A stretch of 41,955 nt of DNA, taken from Bacillota bacterium. GTDB lineage: Bacteria > Vulcanimicrobiota > SpSt-956 > JAKJGF01. This document shows positions 34,457-41,955 of this stretch, piece by piece. The notes beneath the pieces were generated by a model that was given only the letters and a program-made list of their open reading frames with translations, had not been told where the DNA came from and did not search any database. Position numbers and translations under genes: made by a program. The DNA is taken from assembly GCA_022704525.1 (NCBI GenBank), contig JAKJGF010000009.1, positions 1-41,955 of the forward strand, in the 5' to 3' direction. Positions within the stretch are counted from its first letter, which is position 1. Every line of letters starts with the position of its first letter.

Positions 34457-35878
34457 ATGATTACCAAAAAAATTAAAACAATGATGTTCATAGATTGGGA
34501 TATGTGGGAGGTTCTTACTGCTTTTATGAATTTTTTAGATTCTCCTATAAAATATAAAGGGCAGGAATATAAGATTGAATTTGGTAAAATTATAGCAAAA
34601 CCTCATTTATGCGGCACAGATGTAAGAGAAGAGGCAGATTTTATAATTGACCGTTGTTCTCATTGGAATGGTTATTACAAGAGCTGGGCCCATACGGCAA
34701 TGAATTCGGGTATACATTTTGTAAATAACAGTCAGACCAATTCAAACCTTGATAAACAAAACTGTTATGATGTTCTTATAAAAGCCATGCATCCCCGGGA
34801 CCGCCATCCTGTTACTGTTTTACTCCCTCAATTCAGACCTTATACGGAGGATCAGGTAAGACAGTACTGGTGGCAGCAGGAACAGTCCTTACTTATTGAT
34901 AATACAAAATATGGTTTTGACCCCCATAGAAGTTATGTAGATTGGGAAAAATTTAATTCTAAAATGAAAAGATCGAAACAGATTTACGATAAGATTACTG
35001 AAATAAGGTCTGCCTTTTATGAACAGGGAAATTATTTAAAAGAAGCTGTAGAGAAATATTTCAATAACAAATTTCCTCTGTATATGAAGAAAGCCTTTGG
35101 CGGTGGAGGAAGCGATGTGTATAAAATTCAGAGTCTTGAAGAACTTTATGAAAAATATGATGAGACAGGTGGTAAAGTGTTTCATCTCCAGGAAGCTATT
35201 GAGAATTACGATATATTTATCCGATGTATGGCAATAGGCCCTCAGGTTCTTCCCATGAAGTACCAACCTGATGCTCCTCTTCATCAACATTATAGTGAAG
35301 AAAAAATCAGGATGGATAAGGAAGTTTTTGAAAGACTTTATAATTATGTAACTTATATAAATTCCTATCATCGCTGGACCTATAATTCTTTTGAATGTTT
35401 GATAAAAGACAACGTAATTCATCCTATAGATTATGCTAATGCCTGTCCGGACAGTTTCTTCACTTCTCTTCATGCTCATTTCCCGTGGCTCATATGTGCT
35501 CTTGTAAGATGGACTACCTTCTGTGCTGTTACTGATGCAGATTTAAGGGTTGATATGGAACAAAAAAGATATCAGAAGGTTCTGAATGATCCTGAGAAAT
35601 CCCTTCAAGAAAAGTATGAATTCTGTGCTGAATTGAGTAAAGAGTATTTCCAGATGGATAAATTTCAGGAATACTGTGAAGAAAACTTTAGAGGACTTGA
35701 GGATAAGATGATAGAGTTTTATGATAGAAATATAGACATTATAATTGCTCGTGCTATTCATTACAGTGATTTTCCAGAGGAAGAACATAAGAATTTTACA
35801 AGATATTATAAGGATCTTATGGAGAAGAATTTTCGGGCAAATGCCAGGGAATATCTTACTTCAGTAATGTTTAAGTGA
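34457..35878 (+). CDS. ATP-grasp-like enzyme of unknown specificity
   Basis: 473 residues. The central part reads YMKKAFGGGGSDVYKIQSLEELYEKYDETGG (about 210-240), matching the glycine-rich loop and following helix of ATP-grasp domains. FHLQEAIENYDIFIRCMAIG (about 242-261) matches the hinge strand (Q/V-E) and the Arg-bearing strand. NSFECLIKDNVIHPIDYANACPDS (about 314-337) matches the metal-binding E-x-x-x-x-D...N end. The N-terminal 190 residues have no recognisable domain; an HPRDRHPVTVLLPQF segment and many Trp and His residues stand out. It likely ligates a carboxylate to an amine or similar in the cytoplasm. It has no biosynthetic neighbours; the leader carries AAGGAAAGGAAGTTAATAT. The stop TGA is embedded in the repeat AAGTGAAAAGTGAGAAGTGA. 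Confidence 0.7.
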   Translation: MITKKIKTMMFIDWDMWEVLTAFMNFLDSPIKYKGQEYKIEFGKIIAKPHLCGTDVREEADFIIDRCSHWNGYYKSWAHTAMNSGIHFVNNSQTNSNLDKQNCYDVLIKAMHPRDRHPVTVLLPQFRPYTEDQVRQYWWQQEQSLLIDNTKYGFDPHRSYVDWEKFNSKMKRSKQIYDKITEIRSAFYEQGNYLKEAVEKYFNNKFPLYMKKAFGGGGSDVYKIQSLEELYEKYDETGGKVFHLQEAIENYDIFIRCMAIGPQVLPMKYQPDAPLHQHYSEEKIRMDKEVFERLYNYVTYINSYHRWTYNSFECLIKDNVIHPIDYANACPDSFFTSLHAHFPWLICALVRWTTFCAVTDADLRVDMEQKRYQKVLNDPEKSLQEKYEFCAELSKEYFQMDKFQEYCEENFRGLEDKMIEFYDRNIDIIIARAIHYSDFPEEEHKNFTRYYKDLMEKNFRANAREYLTSVMFK

Positions 35879-35895
35879 AAAGTGAGAAGTGAAAA
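35870..35895. repeat. AAGTGAA heptamer run
   Basis: AAGTGAAAAGTGAGAAGTGA begins inside the last codon of the ATP-grasp gene and supplies its stop codon. Confidence 0.65.
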
Positions 35896-35927
35896 TACTA
35901 TTACAGTATGATCTTACTAATTTATAT

Positions 35928-36062
35928 GCATAAAAATTTTCATTATTGTTAAATTATTAGCTTCAGTAAACATAAACCTTTTATGTTTAAAGCCCTCAGC
36001 AATCAGCTTAAGGAAAAAGCTGATTGCTGAGGGCTGAAAGCTGAAAGCTAATAATAATTTAA
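35928..36062. mobile_element. MITE-like family C element, copy 1
   Basis: It starts TTATTGTTAAATTATTAG and ends CTAATAATAATTTAA. Inside are the hairpins AACATAAA/TTATGTTT and GCCCTCAGCAATCAGC/GCTGATTGCTGAGGGC (perfect 16-bp stem, 35992-36007 with 36018-36033). It matches copy 2 (37102-37236) over its whole length. No coding capacity. Confidence 0.8.
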
Positions 36063-36072
36063 GGAGAAACCT

Positions 36073-36134
36073 ATGGCTAAAAATGTTTAAATAATACTAA
36101 TCCCTGGACTGAGGAAGAACTTTTAGACTGGTAA
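36073..36134 (+). pseudogene. Tiny decayed reading frame behind family C
   Basis: AAGGAG and an ATG at 36073 start MAKNV and stop at 36088-36090. In another frame the text continues NNTNPWTEEELLDW with a stop at 36132. It looks like the start of a gene with a frameshift, or chance. It overlaps the 3' end of the opposite gene. Confidence 0.3.
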
Positions 36135-36506
36135 AAAACATACTGCCTTTCTTTTTTTAAAAAAATCCATAAAATCTTCTATTGATACACTTTCGAGTCC
36201 TGTGCCTTCTATCACTCTTGGAGGCCCTTTTTTTTCTCCTTCTATAATAGTTCCAGCTGGTATATTTTCTGAATGACCCAGAGGATTATAGAAAACTATT
36301 CTATTTTTTTCATTGATTCCTTGAATAACTACTTTATGCCATTCGTGATATTCTTCATTTTTTTCTTCTTCCCATAGAAGACTCATTATTATATCACTTT
36401 TTCCCTCTTTGAGAGCCTTCAGAATTATTTGTTCATCACTAACTTCCTGTAGTTTTTGTCCGAAAATAGCTTCATGCAGTATATGTAACTCATTATTATT
36501 ATTCAT
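36123..36506 (-). CDS. C39-peptidase-like fragment, unknown function
   Basis: 127 residues from ATG 36506 (ribosome binding site GGGAGGTAAATTT; the longer frame to 36533 runs into family A DNA and is not preferred). The C-terminal half, EWHKVVIQGINEKNRIVFYNPLGHSENIPAG, has the His...Asn-Pro-x-Gly pattern of papain-like C39/NlpC-neighbour peptidases (catalytic His and Asn/Asp). The expected upstream Cys is not seen, so it is truncated, inactive or a different family. The N-terminal part is acidic with a leucine pattern. The start lies within a few bases of a family A element. Confidence 0.5.
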   Translation of the reverse strand: MNNNNELHILHEAIFGQKLQEVSDEQIILKALKEGKSDIIMSLLWEEEKNEEYHEWHKVVIQGINEKNRIVFYNPLGHSENIPAGTIIEGEKKGPPRVIEGTGLESVSIEDFMDFFKKRKAVCFLPV

Positions 36507-36514
36507 AAATTTAC

Positions 36515-36728
36515 CTCCCAAGTTAGTATCCATCTCACAAGCCTGTCCCTGTCCGGGCTCTTACCCAAAATCTATGATCCTGTTACAATGAAATCTGTTA
36601 CTACAGTAATCTACAGTTTTGCATTTATTTAACATTTCTCCTTTGACGGCATATCTTTTGCTCCAGAACCCGAACAGGGACAGATGTATATGTTTTTTGG
36701 ATATCCTTTTACCTGGATCTGTAATAAG
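36515..36728. mobile_element. MITE-like family A element, copy 2
   Basis: It has the same order of boxes as copy 1: GTATCCATCTCACAAG, CTGTCCCTGTCCGGGCTC, AAATCTATGATCCTGTTACA, GACGGCATATCTTTTGCTCC, CCCGAACAGGGACAG, GGATATCC. By eye it is over 85 percent identical to copy 1 in these blocks. Confidence 0.8.
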
Positions 36729-36916
36729 GCAGAGCAGGTAAAGATTTTTTGCTTTTTACCTTTCACGATTCCCATTTTTGGATTATTTTTGATTGATAAT
36801 AAATTATTCTAATAGATTATAGAAATTCCTCTTTTGATTGTTTAAAGCCCTGAAAATTATATAAATTTTACAGGATAATTTTTCTAAAGGTAGAATTTTG
36901 CTTCAGATCTGAGTAT

Positions 36917-36965
36917 TTTGAAAATTATCAAAATTCTTGATAATTCCTTTCAAAGAATGTATAAT
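36917..36965 (+). promoter_or_regulatory. Promoter with overlapping palindromic operator
   Basis: TTGATA (36937-36942), 17 bases, TATAAT (36960-36965). An inverted repeat TTTGAAAATTATCAA (36917-36931) mirrored by TTGATAATTCCTTTCAAA (36937-36954, two unpaired bases) covers the -35 box, as expected for a repressor site. Confidence 0.65.
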
Positions 36966-37101
36966 TGTTTTATAAAATAAAAAAAGAGAAATGTCTTTTT
37001 CTTTATTTATAATATTAGTTTAGAATAAATCAATCTGTCAGGAAAAGGGAAGATAAATAATTTTTCTATATATACTTTATTTATTATGCTATAATAATAT
37101 A

Positions 37102-37236
37102 CATGCACAGGAATTTTTATTATTGTTAAATTATTAGCTTCAGTAAACATAAACCTTTTATGTTTAAAGCTATCAGCAATAAGCTTAAGAAAGCTGAAAG
37201 CTGATGACTGAATGCTGATAGTTAATAATAATTTAA
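37102..37236. mobile_element. MITE-like family C element, copy 2
   Basis: It matches 35928-36062 in the same orientation, including AAACATAAACCTTTTATGTT and the outer AATAATAATTTAA. The internal hairpin is degenerated (TATCAGCAATAAGC ... GCTGATAG). It ends 27 bases before the ATG of the zinc-ribbon/SLH gene. Confidence 0.8.
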
Positions 37237-37263
37237 CTTACGGAGTTAGGAATTATATAGTAT

Positions 37264-39837
37264 ATGGATAGAAGAAATAGTAAATCTATGAAACAATGTC
37301 CTTTTTGTGGTGAATTTATAATGGTAACTGCCATTAAATGTAGATTTTGTCAGAATTTCTTAGATAATATTCCTCCACAGACGAAATCCTGTATGTTTTG
37401 CGGTGAGAACATTGACATTAATGCTTCTATGTGTGAATACTGCGGTGAGTCTTTATTAAAAAAACCTGAATTGAATATCCCCAAAGGTGCAGGTTCCGGC
37501 GGATTGAAATCTTCCGGTGATTTAAGAGCTAACCATATAGATAGCGGGTTTGATACTTTTAGATTACCCGATGATGAATCAATAGATTTTGCAACTCACG
37601 GTGGTTCTGGTATAATACAGAGATGTAATTATTGTGGTGAACAAATATTGAGTTCAGGTGAGGATTCCTGCCCGTTTTGCGGTAATATGTTTGAAGATAA
37701 AGTTAATACTCCTCTTATACCTTCCAGAAAACCATCGAGATATGAGGAAACAGATAGATATTCTATCATAGAATGTCCAGTCTGCGGAGAAGCAAATGAT
37801 ATGTTTGCCAGTAGATGTGTAGCCTGTGATCATATTATAAATGTTCAATTCGGTAAAGGTTTTTCTGATGGGAGTAATTTTTCTCCTGGCCCTGGTAGAA
37901 GCAAATCGGATAATAGTGATATTTCGAGATCTGTAGTTACTCCTGATAATTATAGAGAATGTCTTTTGTGTGGAGAAAAAAACTCTATTGATGCCACTAT
38001 TTGTAAATTATGTCACGAGAGATTTGATTTATCTCAATTTCCTTCTAAATCTGTTAGTCCAAAGAAAGAAGATTTGTTAGAATTTGCCAGAAAAAGGGAT
38101 GGGAGCTCTTTTTCTAATGTTTCCAAAAGAACCAGAGATTTAAAACTTCAGGAAGCGCAAAAAATTTGTCCTCTCTGTGGAGAAAAAAATCCTTTGTCTG
38201 CTACTTATTGTAAATTATGCTGTGAAGAAATTAAAGATACTTCTGTTCAGGATATACCATCTGGCAAGGTACCTGTTAGAAAAATATCTGTTCAAGAAAT
38301 ATCTGCTGAGAAAATGACTGTTGGAGAAAAATTATCGCAGGATCTTCCCAGGATAACCGGTGTATATAGTGATAAAGAAAAGTATATTAAACCAAAAGAA
38401 GTAAAAAAATCTGTATTGACAGGTGACCTTCAGAGAGAATGTCTTTTGTGCGGTGAGAAAAATCCTTCAACAGCATTGAAATGCAGGATATGTAATGAAA
38501 TATTTGAAACTGATGAAGAGGTGCCTTCCAGAAATGTTGCAGAATTAGAAGATGATTATAGGAAAGCTCAGTTGCCGGAGATGTCAAAAATAGAAAAGTC
38601 TGATGTGGATATACCTAAACCTGCCAGGAAAAAGAGCTCCTGGGAAACTTTGTCTCAAATTCCTGGAGAGAATTTTAAAACTACTCCAATGCCGTCGTCA
38701 GTAAAACCTCAGATTAAAGCTAAGGCAGTAAAGTCTCTTCCTGAAACTGATGAGGAGGAAACTATTCCTCCATCTGTTTGTTCAGTATGTGGAATGAAAT
38801 TGTCTTCTCAGGGCGAGTGCCCTGAATGTAAGCGCAGTCAGGTTGAACTGGAGGGTCTGGTAAAAAAAACGAAGCAAAAGCTGAATTTAATACCTGTTTT
38901 TATTACTGTAATAGGTTTATTTTTTATAAGTGTCCTTCTGGGTATTCTGGGAAAATATATGTATCCTATTATAGAAGATGTTTTTCTTACTGCTAAACCT
39001 AAACCCACTCCGGTTATAGTTATTACTAAAGGCCATGAACCCACAGTTTCTGGTGAAACACCAGTAACGAGTCCTGTAGTTGACTTATCTCCCACATCTG
39101 TTGACACACCCGGTTCAACAGTAACAATTAGCCCAACCGAAGTAGCTATTCCAACACCGAAAAATCTTTCAGTAGTTTCTTTTAATGATATTGATAAGAA
39201 TTTTGCAAGAGATTATATAAAAGCTCTTCATAAACTGGGTATATTTAAAGAAATAAGTTCTAATAAATTTGCTCCTTATGAACCAGTTAAAAGAGGTCAA
39301 TATGTTCGCTGGATGGTTGATACAGCAAATCTTTTATTCCCTGAAACAGATCAGGATAATCATATTGATTTATTGAAAATATCTAAAAATTATTTTGAGG
39401 ATGTACCACCGGATTATCCTGATTTTACTTATATTCAGGTTCTACGTGATATAGGTTATATAATAGGTATAGATGGAACTCATTTTTCTCCTGATGAGAA
39501 TCTTACAAGGGAAGAATTAATGATGATAAGATGCAGTCTGGAATATAATATATTACATAATGATCTTAGAGCTCTTGACCCAAATCAGTGCATTAAGAAC
39601 TTAACATCTTATTTAAGAGATGCCTCTGCTATAAATAAACAATATCTTATAGCTTTTTCTAAGGATGAGGATTATAACTTTGTTATCATGAATAGAACTT
39701 TTGGCCAGACAAAGAAAATTTACCCCGGAGCAAAAGTTACCAGAAGCGAAGCGGCTGCCAGTTTAGGAGTAATCAAAGGAAAAAATGTAGAGGAATTGCT
39801 AAAAACACTCTCAACCCAGAAAGATAGTAACAATTAG
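37264..39837 (+). CDS. Eight-zinc-ribbon, single-span, SLH-domain protein
   Basis: 857 residues. Eight two-CxxC zinc ribbons lie in the first 530 residues (CPFCGEFI...CRFC; CMFCGENI...CEYC; CNYCGEQI...CPFC; CPVCGEAN...CVAC; CLLCGEKN...CKLC; CPLCGEKN...CKLC; CLLCGEKN...CRIC; CSVCGMKL...CPEC), separated by Ser/Lys-rich linkers. One membrane helix follows (about 540-565, VFITVIGLFFISVLLGILG). Then come a Pro/Thr/Ser-rich stalk (575-635) and SLH domains (about 640-695 SFNDIDKNFARDYIKALHKLGIFK, 705-760 YFEDVPPDYPDFTYIQVLRDIGYI, and a partial third ending TRSEAAASLGVI). Topology predicts zinc ribbons inside and the SLH part outside, holding wall polymer. I know no characterised protein of this build. 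Confidence 0.9.
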   Translation: MDRRNSKSMKQCPFCGEFIMVTAIKCRFCQNFLDNIPPQTKSCMFCGENIDINASMCEYCGESLLKKPELNIPKGAGSGGLKSSGDLRANHIDSGFDTFRLPDDESIDFATHGGSGIIQRCNYCGEQILSSGEDSCPFCGNMFEDKVNTPLIPSRKPSRYEETDRYSIIECPVCGEANDMFASRCVACDHIINVQFGKGFSDGSNFSPGPGRSKSDNSDISRSVVTPDNYRECLLCGEKNSIDATICKLCHERFDLSQFPSKSVSPKKEDLLEFARKRDGSSFSNVSKRTRDLKLQEAQKICPLCGEKNPLSATYCKLCCEEIKDTSVQDIPSGKVPVRKISVQEISAEKMTVGEKLSQDLPRITGVYSDKEKYIKPKEVKKSVLTGDLQRECLLCGEKNPSTALKCRICNEIFETDEEVPSRNVAELEDDYRKAQLPEMSKIEKSDVDIPKPARKKSSWETLSQIPGENFKTTPMPSSVKPQIKAKAVKSLPETDEEETIPPSVCSVCGMKLSSQGECPECKRSQVELEGLVKKTKQKLNLIPVFITVIGLFFISVLLGILGKYMYPIIEDVFLTAKPKPTPVIVITKGHEPTVSGETPVTSPVVDLSPTSVDTPGSTVTISPTEVAIPTPKNLSVVSFNDIDKNFARDYIKALHKLGIFKEISSNKFAPYEPVKRGQYVRWMVDTANLLFPETDQDNHIDLLKISKNYFEDVPPDYPDFTYIQVLRDIGYIIGIDGTHFSPDENLTREELMMIRCSLEYNILHNDLRALDPNQCIKNLTSYLRDASAINKQYLIAFSKDEDYNFVIMNRTFGQTKKIYPGAKVTRSEAAASLGVIKGKNVEELLKTLSTQKDSNN

Positions 39838-39926
39838 TTATTATACTGCTGTTGATTATACTGAATCATACTGATTTGTTCTATATCTTTAAAAGCGAAT
39901 TTTTGAAAGTTTTTTTATATAACTTT

Positions 39927-39988
39927 ATGTTAACATTTTATTAACATAAAATTAATATTTTGTTAATAAATGTAACATTTTGTTAACA
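39927..39988. promoter_or_regulatory. Five phased TGTTAACA-like boxes
   Basis: Boxes start at 39928 (TGTTAACA), 39940 (ATTAACAT), 39961 (TGTTAATA), 39971 (TGTAACAT) and 39981 (TGTTAACA), spaced 12, 21, 10 and 10 bases, close to whole helical turns. They precede TATAAT at 40009-40014, so a dimeric regulator probably lines one face of the DNA. Confidence 0.55.
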
Positions 39989-40077
39989 ACTTTTTTAATT
40001 TATTATTGTATAATGAGTTTAAAGAATAAGTTATATTAAATAAAATAACAATCAACTTATTCAAAGGTGATAGTGTA

Positions 40078-40446
40078 ATGAGTGATTTTACAAGCTATTA
40101 TGACATAATGGAAAAAGAGGAGAATAAAATTTTAGATAATTATACACTACCATTTAAATTGCTTAAATCTATAGACCTGGAATTAGATACAGTCTCATTA
40201 CCAGGTGGTGTTAATGATATTACTCCTCTGGATCATCTATTTGAAAAGATTTTTTATAGTAACTCTCCCTCTTACTCTTTTCATAAGAACCTGAAAGAAG
40301 CTTCCCAAAAATATCATTATCTTATAAATAAGGCAAGAACAAACTTTAAGAATAAAGAAGAATTATTATTTTTTGATAAGTTAATTAAGGTCTTAATTCT
40401 GGCAAAACTTGCGATTCTGCAACATATTTTCGAGAAAAATAGATAA
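40078..40446 (+). CDS. Small hypothetical protein
   Basis: 122 residues, mostly helical by its leucine/lysine pattern (NLKEASQKYHYLINKARTNF, LLFFDKLIKVLILAKLAILQHIFEKN), without signal peptide or known motif. The start follows AAAGGTGATAGTGT, an acceptable ribosome binding site. Expression is likely governed by the TTAAC boxes upstream. No family recognised. Confidence 0.65.
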   Translation: MSDFTSYYDIMEKEENKILDNYTLPFKLLKSIDLELDTVSLPGGVNDITPLDHLFEKIFYSNSPSYSFHKNLKEASQKYHYLINKARTNFKNKEELLFFDKLIKVLILAKLAILQHIFEKNR

Positions 40447-40581
40447 ACTCTGTTAAGTAAAGAGTGAACAGTTGATAGTACTGCTCAGTTTGTTATTTTA
40501 AATAGGAGCTATTGAAATCATTACAAAGAGGATTTTCCCTTACAGTATAGAAATATAATAAATCATTAAAATTTTAAATCT

Positions 40582-40815
40582 TAGTACTGCTTCAGGTAAA
40601 GGGTATCTAAAAAATTTTAAATATATACACTGTCTCTGTCCGGTCTCTGAAGCAAAAGATATGCCGCCAAAGGAGAAATTTATAATTTAAATAAATGCAA
40701 AACTGTAAATTATTGTAATAATAGATTTCATTGTAATAAGATCATAGATTGTGCTTAAGAGTCCGGACAGGGATGTTTTTGTGAGATGGATACTAACTTA
40801 ACTGTTGTTGTACCG
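40582..40815. mobile_element. MITE-like family A element, copy 3 (inverted)
   Basis: Read on the minus strand it gives GTATCCATCTCACA, CCTGTCCGGACTC, ATCTATGATCTTATTACAATG, GGCGGCATATCTTTTGCT, GACCGGACAGAGACAG. It is the most diverged of the three full copies. Confidence 0.75.
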
Positions 40816-41035
40816 AGTAGTGCTATAATATAAGGGGTCTATTTCCGATTTGAAAGGGCTTGCAAAAAACCTTATAGAATTAAAGAAAAGATTCATACGA
40901 GTTTTTCAGGATAACTTTTCTTTCTTAAAGGACTAATGTCAAATACTATAGAACGTGTATTCGATATATATTTCTCGATATTCCGGGAAGAGGCTCTGAT
41001 ATAAATTATATTCATAACAATCCATAATTAAGCAT

Positions 41036-41185
41036 CCCGTAATACGCAAAGCGTGAAGCGTAATGAGTGAAGATAACCCATTACGCATTATACATTACGA
41101 AGTATTTAATTTTAAAAGTTATGAAATACACTGTAATAACCTCGTAATGCATAAATAAAGCATTACACATAACGAATTATTTAAA
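41036..41185. repeat. CATTACG-type degenerate repeats with hairpin
   Basis: GCGTAATGAGTGAAGATAACCCATTACGC can fold into a hairpin. Related words (CATTACGAAG, CGTAATGCATAA, CATTACACATAACG) recur up to 41185. They are of the same style as the AGTGAGA heptamers. Confidence 0.6.
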
Positions 41186-41228
41186 TTCTAATAATATTAA
41201 AGCAAAAATATAATTCAGAAAGGAATGC

Positions 41229-41955
41229 ATGGTTTTGACACAAAATTTGACAAAAAAATATATAGAAGAAGCTGAAGAATATGTGGCTAATATTTATCAT
41301 CCTCTTCCTGTGGTGCTTTCTAAGGGGGAAGGTGTATGGGTATGGGATATAGAGGGACGAAAATTTCTTGATATGCTGAGTGCTTATTCGGCTTTGAATC
41401 AAGGACACAGGCATCCAAGGATTATTCAGGCCTTAAAAGATCAACTGGAAAAAATTACTCTTACTTCAAGAGCTTTTCATAATGATATTATGGGAAAATT
41501 TTTAGAGAAACTTTGTAAACTTACGGGTAAAGAAAAGGTACTGCCTATGAATACAGGTGCAGAAGCAGTTGAAACTGCTATAAAAGCAGCCCGTAAATGG
41601 GGATATCTCAGAAAAAAAGTAGAGGAAAATAAAGCTGAAATTATTGTATTAGAAAATAATTTCCACGGTCGTACAACTATGATTGTGGGTTTTTCATCAG
41701 ATGAACAATATCGATATGGATTTGGTCCTTTCCCGGAAGGTTTTAAAATTATTCCTTATGATAGTGCTGAAGCTCTGGAAAAATCTATTACCTCGAATAC
41801 AGTTGGGTTTTTATTTGAACCAATTCAGGGTGAAGGAGGAGTTATAATACCTCATGAAGGTTATTTACAGAAGACCTATGAAATCTGTAAAAAACATAAT
41901 GTTCTTTACATGGCTGATGAGATACAGACCGGTCTTGGTAGAACAGGGAAGTTAT
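41229..41955 (+). CDS. rocD: Ornithine aminotransferase (5' part, runs off the window)
   Basis: 242 residues are visible from ATG 41229 (AGAAAGGA five bases upstream). The class-III aminotransferase fold is clear: [43 protein letters not shown] (about 14-56), [19 protein letters not shown] (about 107-125), NNFHGRT (about 141-147), EPIQGEGGV (about 197-205) and [12 protein letters not shown] (about 229-240, with the PLP Asp). The PLP lysine lies beyond the end. The [13 protein letters not shown] wording is typical of ornithine--oxo-acid transaminase (ornithine to glutamate semialdehyde). Confidence 0.92.
   Translation, partial: MVLTQNLTKKYIEEAEEYVANIYHPLPVVLSKGEGVWVWDIEGRKFLDMLSAYSALNQGHRHPRIIQALKDQLEKITLTSRAFHNDIMGKFLEKLCKLTGKEKVLPMNTGAEAVETAIKAARKWGYLRKKVEENKAEIIVLENNFHGRTTMIVGFSSDEQYRYGFGPFPEGFKIIPYDSAEALEKSITSNTVGFLFEPIQGEGGVIIPHEGYLQKTYEICKKHNVLYMADEIQTGLGRTGKL

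Larger units (their letters stand above)
36729..37263. other. Long regulatory leader of the zinc-ribbon/SLH gene
   Basis: More than 500 bases without a gene. It holds a promoter with overlapping palindrome (36917-36965), a second possible extended -10 promoter (TGCTATAAT, 37087-37095), the family C element (37102-37236) and a weak ribosome binding region before the ATG at 37264. Confidence 0.6.
40447..41228. other. Long repeat-filled intergenic region
   Basis: It contains a family A copy in reverse orientation (40582-40815) and a block of degenerate repeats with inverted GCGTAATG/CATTACGC arms (41036-41185). I see no convincing gene in the remaining stretches. Confidence 0.65.

Noticed and set aside
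41181-41414. 77-residue minus-strand frame
   Set aside because: It is antisense to the start of the ornithine aminotransferase gene.

Overview
The window is AT-rich (by eye roughly two thirds A+T) and comes from an uncultured-type anaerobic bacterium that appears to be diderm. The mre/rod - radical SAM - RNase G - rplU - prp gene order is the one familiar from Clostridia and relatives. A predicted outer-membrane beta-barrel protein, FlgO/FlgT/CsgG-type secreted proteins and an SLH-domain protein point to an envelope with an outer membrane and SLH anchoring. A polyferredoxin membrane protein and an oxamate-type carbamoyltransferase cluster fit anaerobic life. I cannot name the phylum from this sequence alone.

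Layout: (1) 179-3817: a minus-strand MFS transporter, then a plus-strand trio of DJ-1/PfpI protein, NapH-like 4Fe-4S membrane protein and a Cys-rich secreted protein. (2) 4109-20489: one long minus-strand housekeeping block. Read in the direction of transcription it is maf, mreB, mreC, mreD, mrdA (PBP2), rodA, a fused radical SAM-DUF2344 protein, corA, RNase E/G, rplU, prp, a small membrane protein, lspA, lgt, rluD-type synthase and tgt. rpmA (L27), the usual partner of rplU-prp, is absent here. (3) 20736-26973: a catabolic cluster with a divergent cytosine-deaminase-like amidohydrolase, an HD-domain protein and allH-allF-allG (DUF2877, FdrA, DUF1116), the family set tied to oxamate carbamoyltransferase. 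allG carries a frame change together with loss of a conserved segment. (4) 27113-30464: a Ser/Thr kinase fused to a formylglycine-generating-enzyme-like domain, uridine phosphorylase, and a zinc-ribbon protein behind a strong promoter and a structured leader of unknown type. (5) 30475-35878: a beta-barrel protein, a divergent pair of secreted proteins (FecR-FlgT-like and FlgO-TPR) whose promoters share one -35 region, and an orphan ATP-grasp-like enzyme. (6) 36000-41955: a repeat-rich region with a C39-peptidase-like fragment, an eight-zinc-ribbon/TM/SLH protein, a small unknown gene behind helically phased TTAAC boxes, and the start of an ornithine aminotransferase (rocD).

The intergenic spaces hold at least three families of small non-coding inverted-repeat (MITE-like) elements plus degenerate AGTGA/GAGTTGA-type heptamer repeats. 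Several of these repeats supply the stop codon of the gene next to them. A REP-like palindrome sits in frame inside maf. The most promising unexplained items are the structured leader at 29828-30078, the zinc-ribbon/SLH protein with its palindrome-controlled promoter, the overlapping divergent promoters at 32853-32904, the orphan ATP-grasp protein, and the way the repeats interact with gene ends.
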